Positions 1-7,204 of a DNA stretch of 8,191 nucleotides are shown here, in pieces. Numbering within the stretch: position 1 is the stretch's first letter; each line of letters starts with the position of its first letter. The translations under genes and the position numbers were made by a program. Source of the stretch: Acetobacteraceae bacterium (GTDB lineage Bacteria; Pseudomonadota; Alphaproteobacteria; Acetobacterales; Acetobacteraceae); the NCBI GenBank assembly GCA_027323595.1, contig DAHWBL010000320.1, forward strand, positions 1-8,191, in the 5' to 3' direction. The notes under the pieces are model-generated. The model searched no databases and was not told where the DNA came from. It saw nothing but the letters and a program-made list of their open reading frames with translations.

Positions 1-1715
1 TTCTCCTTCTGGTCCACCGCGATGTCGGCGATCACCGGCTTGTCGGAGGCGAGCATCGCGTGGATCACGTCGTCGAGCTGGTCAACGCTTGTGGCGCGCA
101 GCCCCACACCATGGAAACTCTCCGCCAGCTTCACGAAATCCGGCAGTGCCGCGCTGTAGCTTTCCGAATAGCGCCCACCATGCAGCAGCTCCTGCCACTG
201 CCGAACCATGCCCATATATTCGTTGTTCAAAATGAACACCTTCACCGGCAGGCGATATTGCGCGAGCGTGGACATCTCCTGGATGTTCATCAGGATCGAG
301 GCCTCACCGGCGATGTCGATCACCAGCGCGTCGGGATGGGCGATCTGCACCCCCATCGCGGACGGCAGCCCGTAGCCCATGGTGCCAAGCCCGCCCGAGG
401 TCATCCAGTGGTTCGGCCGGTCGAAACCGAAATACTGCGCCGCCCACATCTGATGCTGGCCGACCTCGGTGGTGATGAAGGTCTCGCGCCCGAGCGCCTG
501 GGTGATCTCATAAAGTCGCTTGATGGCGTATTGCGGCTTGATGATCGAGCCGGGCGCCATGTTCTGCGTGAAGCGCAGGCAGTCCCCCGCCCGCCAGGTC
601 TCAATCTGGCGCCACCAGGCCGCCACCGCGGCGCGGTCCTGCGCGTGCGTGTCCGCCCGCCACGCGGCGATCATGGCGCGCAGCACCAGCCCCGCATCGC
701 CGATGATCGACAGATCGACGCGCACGCTCTTGTTGACGCTGGACGGGTCGATGTCGGCATGGATCTTCAGCGAGCCGGGGCTGAACGCATTGAGCCGGCC
801 GGTGACACGGTCGTCGAAGCGCGCGCCGATGTTGAACATCACGTCGCAGCCATGCATCGCCAGATTCGCCTCGACGGTGCCGTGCATGCCCAGCATGCCC
901 AGGAACTGCGGGTCCGAGGTCGGAAAACCGCCAAGCCCCATCAGCGTGGATGTGCACGGCGCGCCGGTGAGATGAACGAATTCGCCAAGTGCCGCCGCCG
1001 CGTCGGGGCCGGCATTGATCACCCCGCCGCCCGAATAGATGATCGGCCGGCGCGCGCCCTTCAGCATCGCCACCGCCCGCGCGATCGCCGCCGGATCGGG
1101 CGTGCGCACCGGCCGGTAGCTGCGATGCGGGCCGGTGTCGGCCTCCTGATACGGCGCCGGATTGATCAATATGTCCTTGGGCAGATCGATCAGCACCGGG
1201 CCGGGCCGGCCGCTGCGCGCGACATAGAACGCCTCGTGCACCACCCGGGCCAGATCGACGCTGCGCTTGACCAGATAATTATGCTTGGTCGCCTGCCGCG
1301 TGATGCCGGTGGTGTCGGCCTCCTGGAACGCGTCGTTGCCGATCAGATGCGTGGGCACCTGGCCGGTCAGGCACACCACCGGGATCGAATCCATCAGCGC
1401 GTCCGCCAACCCGGTGACCGCGTTGGTCGCACCCGGCCCGGAGGTCACCAGCACCACGCCCACCCGCCCGGTGCTGCGCGCATAGCCCTCGGCGGCGTGC
1501 ACCGCCGCCTGCTCATGGCGCACCAGCACGTGGCGGATGGCGTTCTGCTGGAAAATCGCGTCATAGATCGGCAGCACCGCGCCGCCGGGATAGCCGAAAA
1601 TCACCTCGACACCCTGTTCCTTGAGGGCGCGCAGCAGAATTTCGGCGCCGGACTGCGCGGTGCTGTCCGGTGCGGCGGTGTCGTGCCCTGACGCGGGCTG
1701 GGTGATGTCGGCCAT
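1..1715 (-). CDS. ilvB: Acetolactate synthase, large (catalytic) subunit, 3' end cut by window
   Basis: Thiamine-diphosphate (ThDP) enzyme that condenses two pyruvates to acetolactate, or pyruvate with 2-ketobutyrate to acetohydroxybutyrate, the first common step of valine, leucine and isoleucine synthesis. It is cytoplasmic and normally works with a small regulatory subunit (IlvN/IlvH). The leftward frame is open for 571 codons with no stop, so the last ~15-25 residues lie outside the window. Seen: an N-terminal ThDP pyrimidine domain with FGYPGGAVLPIYDA (about 40-53) and HEQAAVHAAEGYAR, whose E68 matches the catalytic Glu; TGQVPTHLIGNDAFQE; a central FAD-type domain with IGARFDDRVTG; and a C-terminal ThDP domain with DIAGEASILMNIQE and MVRQWQELLHGGRYSESY. 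The ATG start is supported by an AAGGAG six bases upstream. It follows miaA after 56 bases and may be co-transcribed. Oddity: E471 stands where most ThDP enzymes have the Asp of GDG/GDA. No frameshift was seen. Glyoxylate carboligase and other ThDP enzymes are less likely given the motif set. Confidence 0.96.
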   Translation of the reverse strand, partial: MADITQPASGHDTAAPDSTAQSGAEILLRALKEQGVEVIFGYPGGAVLPIYDAIFQQNAIRHVLVRHEQAAVHAAEGYARSTGRVGVVLVTSGPGATNAVTGLADALMDSIPVVCLTGQVPTHLIGNDAFQEADTTGITRQATKHNYLVKRSVDLARVVHEAFYVARSGRPGPVLIDLPKDILINPAPYQEADTGPHRSYRPVRTPDPAAIARAVAMLKGARRPIIYSGGGVINAGPDAAAALGEFVHLTGAPCTSTLMGLGGFPTSDPQFLGMLGMHGTVEANLAMHGCDVMFNIGARFDDRVTGRLNAFSPGSLKIHADIDPSSVNKSVRVDLSIIGDAGLVLRAMIAAWRADTHAQDRAAVAAWWRQIETWRAGDCLRFTQNMAPGSIIKPQYAIKRLYEITQALGRETFITTEVGQHQMWAAQYFGFDRPNHWMTSGGLGTMGYGLPSAMGVQIAHPDALVIDIAGEASILMNIQEMSTLAQYRLPVKVFILNNEYMGMVRQWQELLHGGRYSESYSAALPDFVKLAESFHGVGLRATSVDQLDDVIHAMLASDKPVIADIAVDQKE

Positions 1716-1721
1716 GTCGCG

Positions 1722-1727
1722 CTCCTT
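1722..1727 (-). promoter_or_regulatory. Ribosome binding site of ilvB
   Basis: Read leftward the bases are AAGGAG, six bases before the ATG of ilvB. It is the best Shine-Dalgarno match at any start in this window and decides the ilvB start. The 56-base gap between the miaA stop and the ilvB start also holds a weak 5-bp inverted repeat (GGCGC, 10-base loop, GCGCC). It has no T-run, so it does not look like a terminator. Confidence 0.8.
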
Positions 1728-1771
1728 CGCGGGCGCAGCATGAACCGCGCCGGGCCTTCGCTTAGGACCGT

Positions 1772-2794
1772 TCAGCCCCCTGCGTCAACCAGTTTCATAA
1801 TAAAATGATCCAATTCATCGGTTTCTTGGTTAGAAAGTTGCTGCATATCAGCAAAGCGCGCATTGATCGTATGGCTGTCCTGCTCGGCGGCAAGGCGATG
1901 GTGGCGAAACCAGGTCGCCTGACGCTTGGTATATTGGCCGGTCACCAGCTCGATCCGCGTCCTCGCCTCGCCCAGGCTGAGCCGGCCGGACAGAAATCCG
2001 CCAAGCTCAGGCACCCCGTGCGCGCGCATCGCCGGCAGCGCCGGATCGAGCCCCAGTGCCAGCAGCGCGCGCGCCTCGTCGATCGCGCCGGCATCGAGCA
2101 TGGCCTGGGTGCGCGCCCCGATCGCCGCGCGCAGGGTGGCGCGGTCCGGATCGAGCAGAATCGCGGCAAAGCGCGGCGGGTGGGCCGGAGCCGCGGCCGC
2201 GCGCCAGTCCGCCAGCCCCCGCCCGGTGCCCGCCCAGACCTCCCAGGCGCGGGCGACGCGCTGCGAATCCGCCGGGCGCAGCGCCGCTGCGGTCAGCGGA
2301 TCGACCTCGGCCAGACGCCGGTGCAGCCCGGCCGCGCCGAGCTCGCCAAGCAGGGCGCGGGCCTGCGCGCTCGCCGCCTCGCCGGGGTCGGGCACCTCGG
2401 CGAGCCCCTCGCGCAGGGCCTGGAAATACAGCCCGGTGCCGCCGCACAGGATCGCCAGCCGCCCGGCCGCGCGCGCGGCACCGATCGCCTGCTCCGCCTT
2501 GCCGCGCCACCAGGCCGCGCTGCCGGGCCGGGCTGCGGGGCGCACGCCATACAGCACATGCGGCACCGCCGCCTCCTCGGCCGGGCTCGGCCGGGCGGTC
2601 AGGATGCGCAGCTCTGCGTAGATCTGCATGGAGTCCGCGTTGATCACGCTGCCGCCCAGCCGCCGCGCCAGCGCCAGCGCCAGGGCGGACTTGCCCGAGC
2701 AGGTCGGACCGGCGACGATCAGTGCCGCGATCGGTTCACGCTTGCCGGCGGCCTCGGGCGCTGCCATGTCCGCATCCGGCTTCACCCCTTTCAT
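1772..2794 (-). CDS. miaA: tRNA dimethylallyltransferase (tRNA A37 isopentenyltransferase)
   Basis: Transfers a dimethylallyl group from DMAPP to N6 of adenosine 37 in tRNAs that read codons beginning with U, giving i6A, which MiaB usually modifies further. It is cytoplasmic. Seen, numbering from the chosen start: P-loop GPTCSGKS (29-36), NADSMQIY (52-59) with the conserved Asp, LTARPSP, the CGGTGLYFQAL block, and the C-terminal GQYTKRQATWFRHH signature. At 340 residues it is slightly longer than most family members. The ATG at 2794 follows GGGAAGG, but with a short 3-base spacing. An in-frame ATG at 2767 would give 331 residues, still ahead of the P-loop but with no clear ribosome site, so the start is uncertain by nine residues. 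The frame stays open a further 257 codons upstream, but that part is antisense to serB and is not coding. Neighbours are divergent serB and downstream ilvB, a gene order often seen in alphaproteobacteria. Confidence 0.95.
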   Translation of the reverse strand: MKGVKPDADMAAPEAAGKREPIAALIVAGPTCSGKSALALALARRLGGSVINADSMQIYAELRILTARPSPAEEAAVPHVLYGVRPAARPGSAAWWRGKAEQAIGAARAAGRLAILCGGTGLYFQALREGLAEVPDPGEAASAQARALLGELGAAGLHRRLAEVDPLTAAALRPADSQRVARAWEVWAGTGRGLADWRAAAAPAHPPRFAAILLDPDRATLRAAIGARTQAMLDAGAIDEARALLALGLDPALPAMRAHGVPELGGFLSGRLSLGEARTRIELVTGQYTKRQATWFRHHRLAAEQDSHTINARFADMQQLSNQETDELDHFIMKLVDAGG

Positions 2795-2807
2795 GATCCT
2801 TCCCACC
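2795..2807. promoter_or_regulatory. 13-base divergent gap between miaA and serB
   Basis: The two start codons face away from each other with only 13 bases between them. There is no room for a promoter here, so the promoters of miaA and serB must overlap the 5' end of the opposite gene or lie deeper inside it. On the leftward strand the gap contains GGGAAGG, a usable but closely spaced ribosome site for miaA. On the rightward strand I see no purine-rich site for serB. I could not pick out convincing -35/-10 pairs in the flanking coding sequence by eye. Confidence 0.45.
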
Positions 2808-3680
2808 ATGCAGTACGTCACCACGCTGGTCGCCGCACGGGCGACCACCACTCTTGATCCGGCCATTGTGGAACGGGTCCGCGCCGCGGTCGATGGCGCC
2901 GCCCCACGCTGGCTGTCGCCGGGCGAGGCAGCCGACATCGCCTGCCCCGCCCTGCCCGACATCGCGGCACTGCGCGGCCTGCTCGGGCCCGCGCCGATCG
3001 ATCTGTTCGCCATGCCCGTCGCGGGCCGGCGGCGCGCGCTGCTGATCGCCGACATGGACAGCACCATCGTCGTCGGCGAGACGCTGGACGAGCTGGCCGA
3101 GGAGGCCGGGCTGAAGCCGGCCATCGCCGCCATCACCGCGCGCAGCATGAACGGCGAGATCGATTTTCCAACCGCCCTGCGTGAGCGCGTGGCGATGCTG
3201 CGCGGCCTGGAGCTCGCAGCCCTGGAGCGCACCTGGGCACGCACGCGGCTGATGCCCGGCGCGCGCACGCTGGTCGCCACCATGCGCGCGCACGGCGCCA
3301 CCACCGCGCTGGTGTCCGGCGGCTTCACGTTTTTCACCAGCCGGGTCGCCGAGCTTTGCGGATTTGACCTGCACCGCTCCAACATCCTGCTCGATGACGG
3401 CGCGCGGCTGACCGGCGCGGTGGCCGAGCCGATCCTGGACCGCGACGCCAAGCTCGCCGAACTGCACGCGCTCGCCGCCACCCACCCCGACGGCACCGCC
3501 GCCGCGCTCGCGATCGGCGATGGCGCCAACGATCTGGCGATGATCACCAAGGCCGGGCTCGGCATCGCCTATCACGCCAAGCCCGTGGTGGCGGCCGCGG
3601 CTTCCCAGCGGATTCTGCATGCCGATCTGCGCGCCGCCTTGTTCGCGCAAGGCTATCACACCGACGAATTCGTTTCGTGA
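2808..3680 (+). CDS. serB: Phosphoserine phosphatase
   Basis: Mg-dependent HAD-superfamily phosphatase that hydrolyses O-phosphoserine to serine, the last step of the phosphorylated serine pathway in the cytoplasm. It has 290 residues, a usual size for alphaproteobacterial SerB. Seen: a short N-terminal region (1-70) resembling the degenerate ACT-like portion of SerB; HAD motif I DMDSTIV with nucleophile D82 and acid/base D84, followed by E91 in GETLDELAE; motif II VSGGF (S170-G171-G172); motif III lysine K215 in DRDAKLAEL; and motif IV GDGANDLAM with D238 and D242. All catalytic residues are present. The start MQYVTTLVA was chosen because it matches how the family begins. In-frame ATGs lie upstream at 2766 and 2793 but would run into or over miaA. 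No Shine-Dalgarno is visible, so initiation may be weak or leaderless. The stop overlaps the next gene's GTG, implying one operon with the transporter. Confidence 0.95.
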   Translation: MQYVTTLVAARATTTLDPAIVERVRAAVDGAAPRWLSPGEAADIACPALPDIAALRGLLGPAPIDLFAMPVAGRRRALLIADMDSTIVVGETLDELAEEAGLKPAIAAITARSMNGEIDFPTALRERVAMLRGLELAALERTWARTRLMPGARTLVATMRAHGATTALVSGGFTFFTSRVAELCGFDLHRSNILLDDGARLTGAVAEPILDRDAKLAELHALAATHPDGTAAALAIGDGANDLAMITKAGLGIAYHAKPVVAAAASQRILHADLRAALFAQGYHTDEFVS

Positions 3681-4969
3681 CCTCGCCCGACGGCCCTCCC
3701 ATCGGCGAGACGATCGGGCAAAAGACCCGCCGGTGGCTCGCGATTCTCGGCCCCGGCCTGGTCACCGGTGCGGCCGATGACGACCCCAGCGGCATCGCCA
3801 CCTACAGCCAGGTCGGCGCCGCGTTCGGCTATGGCCTCGCCTGGGTGATGCTGTTCAGCTACCCGCTGATGGCGGTGACGCAGGCCATCAGCGCGCGCAT
3901 CGGCTGCGTGACCGGCAGCGGCATCGCGCAGAATCTGCGCTTTCATTATCCGCGCTGGTTCCTGCGCGCGGTGGTGGTGATCCTGCTGGTTGCCAATGTC
4001 GCCAATCTGGGAGCCGACCTCGGCGCGATGGGCGAGGCGGTGCAGATTCTGGCCGGCGGGCCGGTGATCGCCTACACCATCGCCGCCGCCGCGCTGTGCG
4101 TGCTGCTGGAGGTTTTTCTCAGCTACCGGCGCTATGCCGAAGTGCTGAAATTCCTGACCCTGTCACTGTTTTCCTATGTCGCGGTGGTGTTCGCGGTGCA
4201 TGTGCCCTGGGGCACCGCGCTGCGCGACACCTTCATCCCGACCCTGGTGCCCGACGCCACCCACGCAACCGCCCTGGTCGCCGTGCTCGGCACCACCATC
4301 TCGCCCTATCTGTTCTTCTGGCAGGCCGCACAGGAAGTGGAGGAACAGCTTCGCCGCACGGTGAAGCCGCTCTACACCACCCCGGCCACCGCCGGACCCG
4401 AACTGGCACGCATGACCGCCGATACCTGGGTGGGCATGGGATATTCCAATCTCATCGCGCTGTTCATCATCATCGCCACCGCCGCGACCCTGCATGCCTC
4501 CGGCATCACCGACATCGAAACCTCGGCACAGGCCGCCGAGGCGCTGCGCCCGATCGCCGGGGATTTCACCTTCGCCCTGTTCGCCTGCGGCATCATCGGC
4601 ACCGGGCTGCTCGCGGTGCCGGTGCTGGCCGGCTCGGGCGCCTATGCGGTGTGCGAATGTTTCGACTGGACAGCCGGGCTCGATCACAAGCTGCATGACG
4701 CGCGCGCCTTCTACGGGGTGATCGCGGTCTCCACGCTGATCGGTCTGGCGCTGAATTTCGTCGGCATCGATCCAATCAAGGCGCTCTACTGGTCGGCGGT
4801 GCTGAACGGCGTGCTGGCCGCGCCATTGATGGCGACGATGCTGCTGATCGCGACCAACGCGAAGATCATGGGCGCGCTGGCCCTGCCCGGCTGGATGCGC
4901 CTGACCGGGTGGCTCGCCACCGCGGTGATGGCGCTGGCCTCGATCGGGTTTCTGGTTTTGTCAGCATGA
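3677..4969 (+). CDS. NRAMP-family divalent metal transporter with non-canonical binding motifs
   Basis: Integral inner-membrane protein of 430 residues with about 11 hydrophobic spans (roughly 20-42, 54-75, 94-118, 128-149, 157-177, 197-217, 255-275, 297-325, 344-363, 370-393, 408-429), the size and topology of SLC11/NRAMP carriers. In Mn/Fe transporters (MntH), helix 1 carries DPGN and helix 6 carries A-x-x-M-P-H. Here helix 1 reads DDDPSG (34-39), so the Asp stays as D36 but Asn becomes G39. Helix 6 reads GTTISPY (205-211), so Ala becomes T206, the metal-binding Met becomes S209 and the His becomes Y211. Loss of the soft Met ligand suggests a hard cation such as Mg2+, as in the NRAMP-related Mg transporter branch, rather than Mn2+; that is inference, so no mntH symbol is given. 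The GTG start lies in GTGA shared with the serB stop and has no ribosome site of its own, pointing to translational coupling. It converges on bioA with a 7-base gap. Confidence 0.88.
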   Translation: MTSPDGPPIGETIGQKTRRWLAILGPGLVTGAADDDPSGIATYSQVGAAFGYGLAWVMLFSYPLMAVTQAISARIGCVTGSGIAQNLRFHYPRWFLRAVVVILLVANVANLGADLGAMGEAVQILAGGPVIAYTIAAAALCVLLEVFLSYRRYAEVLKFLTLSLFSYVAVVFAVHVPWGTALRDTFIPTLVPDATHATALVAVLGTTISPYLFFWQAAQEVEEQLRRTVKPLYTTPATAGPELARMTADTWVGMGYSNLIALFIIIATAATLHASGITDIETSAQAAEALRPIAGDFTFALFACGIIGTGLLAVPVLAGSGAYAVCECFDWTAGLDHKLHDARAFYGVIAVSTLIGLALNFVGIDPIKALYWSAVLNGVLAAPLMATMLLIATNAKIMGALALPGWMRLTGWLATAVMALASIGFLVLSA

Positions 4970-4976
4970 GAAACTC

Positions 4977-6233
4977 TCACCAGCGCCTGGACAGCACCCG
5001 CCCCATCGCCCCGGTGAGCATGTCCAGCTCCGCCGCATCGATGGTCAGCGCCGGGGTCAGATAAACAACGTCGCCGATCGGCCTGATCCACACACCCTCG
5101 GCGACGAATTGGGCGCGCAGCGCGGCCACATCGTCGATCCGCTCCAACTGCACCACCCCGATCGCACCGAGCGCGCGCACATCCACCACGCCGGGCAGAT
5201 CGCGACACGGCGCGAGCCCGGCGAGCAGCGCGGCCTCGATCGCGCGGGCCTGGCCGAGCCGATCATGCGCCGCGAACAGCTCAAGCGACGCCAACGCCGC
5301 AGCACAGGCCAGCGGATTTGCCATATAGGTCGGTCCGTGCATCAGCGCGTCCGCCGGATCGTCCGAGCAGAAATGCGCGAACATCTCCGCGCTCGCCACG
5401 CAGGCCGACAGCGCCATGGTGCCGCCGGTGAGCGCCTTGGACAGGGTGACGATGTCGGGCATGACCCCGGCGCGATGGGCTGCGAACATCGCGCCGGTGC
5501 GGCCGAAGCCGGTGAAGATTTCATCAAAGATCAAGGGCAAGCCGAGCATGTCCGCGGTCGCGCGAATCCGCCGCAGCACCTCGGGCGCATGAAACCGCAT
5601 CCCCGCCGCGCCCTGCACCAGCGGCTCCACGATGATCGCGGCAAGGCCCGGCGCGGCCGCCGCGACCACCCGCTCGAAGGCGGCGATCGAGGCATCATCG
5701 GCGGGCAACGGCGCGCGCGGCTGGTCGGCCAGCAGGTGCGCAAAGCGGCGATGCATCCCCCCCCGCGGATCGCTGATCGCCATGGTGGCGAAGCTGTCGC
5801 CGTGATAGCCGCCCTCGAAGCACAGGATTTTGGTGCGCCGGGTGATGCCGCGATTGATCCAGCTCTGCACAGCGATCTTCATCGCCACCTCGACCGCGAT
5901 CGAGCCGGATTCGGCGAAGAACACACGCGACAGATCGCCGCCCAGCAGTTCGACCAGACGGCTGGCAAGCCGCATCGCAGGGGCATGCGCCAGCCCGCCG
6001 AACATCACATGCGGCATCGCGTCGAGCTGCGCGCGCACCGCCGCGGCGATCGCGGGATGGTTGTAGCCGTGGCAGGCGGTCCACCAGCTCGCCACGCCAT
6101 CGACCAGCCAGCGCCCATCGTCGAGCTGGATCCGACACCCCTGGGTGCGCACCGCCACCGGCGGCGGCGGCGCGGTGTGCATCTGCGTGTAGGGCAGCCA
6201 CAGATGCGAAAACCCGTCCGGCGGCGTGGTCAC
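4977..6233 (-). CDS. bioA: Adenosylmethionine-8-amino-7-oxononanoate (DAPA) aminotransferase
   Basis: PLP-dependent class III aminotransferase that uses S-adenosylmethionine as amino donor to turn KAPA into 7,8-diaminopelargonate (DAPA), the antepenultimate step of biotin synthesis, in the cytoplasm. It has 418 residues, close to the ~430 of the E. coli enzyme. Seen: HLWLPYTQM with Y15, equivalent to the substrate-binding Tyr17; ASWWTACHGYNHP; HVMFGGLAHAPA; SGSIAVEVAMK; EGGYHGD with Y143; FDEIFTGFGRTG with the PLP-ring Asp D237; TLSKALTGG with Schiff-base lysine K266; GPTYMANPLACAAA; and GVWIRP with R384, equivalent to Arg391. These BioA-specific residues separate it from other class III aminotransferases. 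The start is GTG, whose GTGA overlaps the TGA of bioB, so the two are surely one operon and translationally coupled. The stop lies seven bases from that of the transporter on the other strand, leaving no room for a private terminator. Confidence 0.96.
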   Translation of the reverse strand: MTTPPDGFSHLWLPYTQMHTAPPPPVAVRTQGCRIQLDDGRWLVDGVASWWTACHGYNHPAIAAAVRAQLDAMPHVMFGGLAHAPAMRLASRLVELLGGDLSRVFFAESGSIAVEVAMKIAVQSWINRGITRRTKILCFEGGYHGDSFATMAISDPRGGMHRRFAHLLADQPRAPLPADDASIAAFERVVAAAAPGLAAIIVEPLVQGAAGMRFHAPEVLRRIRATADMLGLPLIFDEIFTGFGRTGAMFAAHRAGVMPDIVTLSKALTGGTMALSACVASAEMFAHFCSDDPADALMHGPTYMANPLACAAALASLELFAAHDRLGQARAIEAALLAGLAPCRDLPGVVDVRALGAIGVVQLERIDDVAALRAQFVAEGVWIRPIGDVVYLTPALTIDAAELDMLTGAMGRVLSRRW

Positions 6234-7204
6234 CGGGTCGCGGCCATCCCCAGCCGCGCCAGCAGCGACGCATCGCGCGGCGGCGCCACATTGCCGGTGG
6301 TCAACAGCTTCTCACCGGCAAAGATCGAGTTGGCACCGGCAAGAAAACACAGCGCCTGGGTCGCGTCATCCATCGCCTCGCGCCCGGCGGACAGGCGCAC
6401 GAAGGCGCGCGGCATGGTGATGCGCGCCGCCGCGATGACGCGCACGAAATCGATCGGATCGAGCGGCGCGGCGTCGGCGAGCGGGGTTCCCTCCACCCGC
6501 ACCAGCGCGTTGATCGGCACGCTTTCAGGATGCGCCGGCAGACTTGCCAAGGTGGCGATCAGCCCAGCCCGCCCGTCGGCGTCCTCACCCATGCCGACGA
6601 TGCCGCCACAGCACACCGCGATGCCCGCGTCGCGCACATGGCCCAGCGTGTCGAGCCGGTCCTGATAGGTGCGCGTCGAGATGATCCCGCCATACAGTTC
6701 CGGTGCCGTATCGAGATTGTGGTTGTAGTAGTCAAGCCCCGCGTCACGCAGCGCATGCGCCTGGCCGTCGGTCAGCATGCCCAGCGTCACGCAGCTTTGC
6801 AGGCCAAGGTCGCGCACGCCCGCGATCATCGCCGCGACCCGCGCGATGTCGCGGTCCTTGGGCGCGCGCCAGGCCGCCCCCATGCAGAAACGACTGGCGC
6901 CGGCATCCTTCGCCGCACGCGCGGCGGCCAGCACCTCGCCCAGCTCCATCAGCCGCCCGGCTTCAAGCCCGGTGTCATAGGCAACACTCTGCGGGCAATA
7001 GGCGCAATCCTCGGGGCAGCCGCCGGTCTTGATCGACAGCAGCGTGGCCACCTGGATTTTGGTCGGATCGTGCCAGGCGCGATGCACCCCCTGGGCGCGC
7101 CAGATCAGCTCGGGGAAAGGCAGTCCCATCAGGGCGGCCACCTCCGCGCGGGTCCAGTCATGGCGGGGCGGGGCGTCCGCCGTGGCGATCGAGCTGTCGA
7201 GCAT
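6230..7204 (-). CDS. bioB: Biotin synthase (radical SAM)
   Basis: Radical-SAM enzyme that inserts sulfur into dethiobiotin to form biotin, the last step of the pathway. It carries a catalytic [4Fe-4S] cluster and a sacrificial [2Fe-2S] cluster. It has 324 residues, slightly shorter than the 346 of the E. coli protein. Seen: the cluster motif CPEDCAYCPQS with C63, C67 and C70; second-cluster ligands C107 (FCMGAAWR), C138 (SCVTLGML), C198 (VCCGGIVGMGE) and R270 (FVRLSAGRE); the substrate/SAM motif YYNHNLDTAPELYGGI; and the C-terminal ANSIFAGEKLLTTGN. All ligands are intact. The ATG at 7204 was chosen because family similarity starts soon after it. The frame extends further upstream but is antisense to bioF there. 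A modest AGGGA lies about eight bases before the ATG. It heads a bioB-bioA operon and diverges from bioF across 49 bases. Confidence 0.97.
   Translation of the reverse strand: MLDSSIATADAPPRHDWTRAEVAALMGLPFPELIWRAQGVHRAWHDPTKIQVATLLSIKTGGCPEDCAYCPQSVAYDTGLEAGRLMELGEVLAAARAAKDAGASRFCMGAAWRAPKDRDIARVAAMIAGVRDLGLQSCVTLGMLTDGQAHALRDAGLDYYNHNLDTAPELYGGIISTRTYQDRLDTLGHVRDAGIAVCCGGIVGMGEDADGRAGLIATLASLPAHPESVPINALVRVEGTPLADAAPLDPIDFVRVIAAARITMPRAFVRLSAGREAMDDATQALCFLAGANSIFAGEKLLTTGNVAPPRDASLLARLGMAATR

Noticed and set aside
60..1691. 543-codon rightward open frame opposite ilvB
   Set aside because: Rich in Arg, His, Gln and Ala with no domain pattern. It lies entirely antisense to a well-conserved acetolactate synthase and is a by-product of high GC.
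1735..1760. Inverted repeat GGCGC/GCGCC between miaA and ilvB as terminator or attenuator
   Set aside because: Only five base pairs with a 10-base loop and no T-run. Such repeats arise by chance in DNA this GC-rich.
1805..2857. 350-codon rightward open frame opposite miaA
   Set aside because: Low-complexity Arg/Ala/Gln-rich translation with no recognisable motif. The opposite strand encodes intact MiaA.
2795..3565. 257-codon leftward in-frame extension of miaA
   Set aside because: It is a Ser/Ala/Arg-rich translation antisense to serB, which carries all four HAD motifs. MiaA proteins have no such N-terminal domain.
2736..3659. 307-codon leftward open frame opposite serB
   Set aside because: Gly/Gln/Arg-rich shadow frame without motifs.
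4096..4698. Open frames of 177-200 codons inside the transporter gene, on both strands
   Set aside because: The rightward one is His/Arg-rich and the leftward one Gly-rich. Neither has membrane spans or motifs, while the transporter frame has the full helix pattern.
5109..6665. 518-codon rightward open frame opposite bioA and bioB
   Set aside because: Arg/His-rich, crosses two real genes on the other strand and shows no domain.
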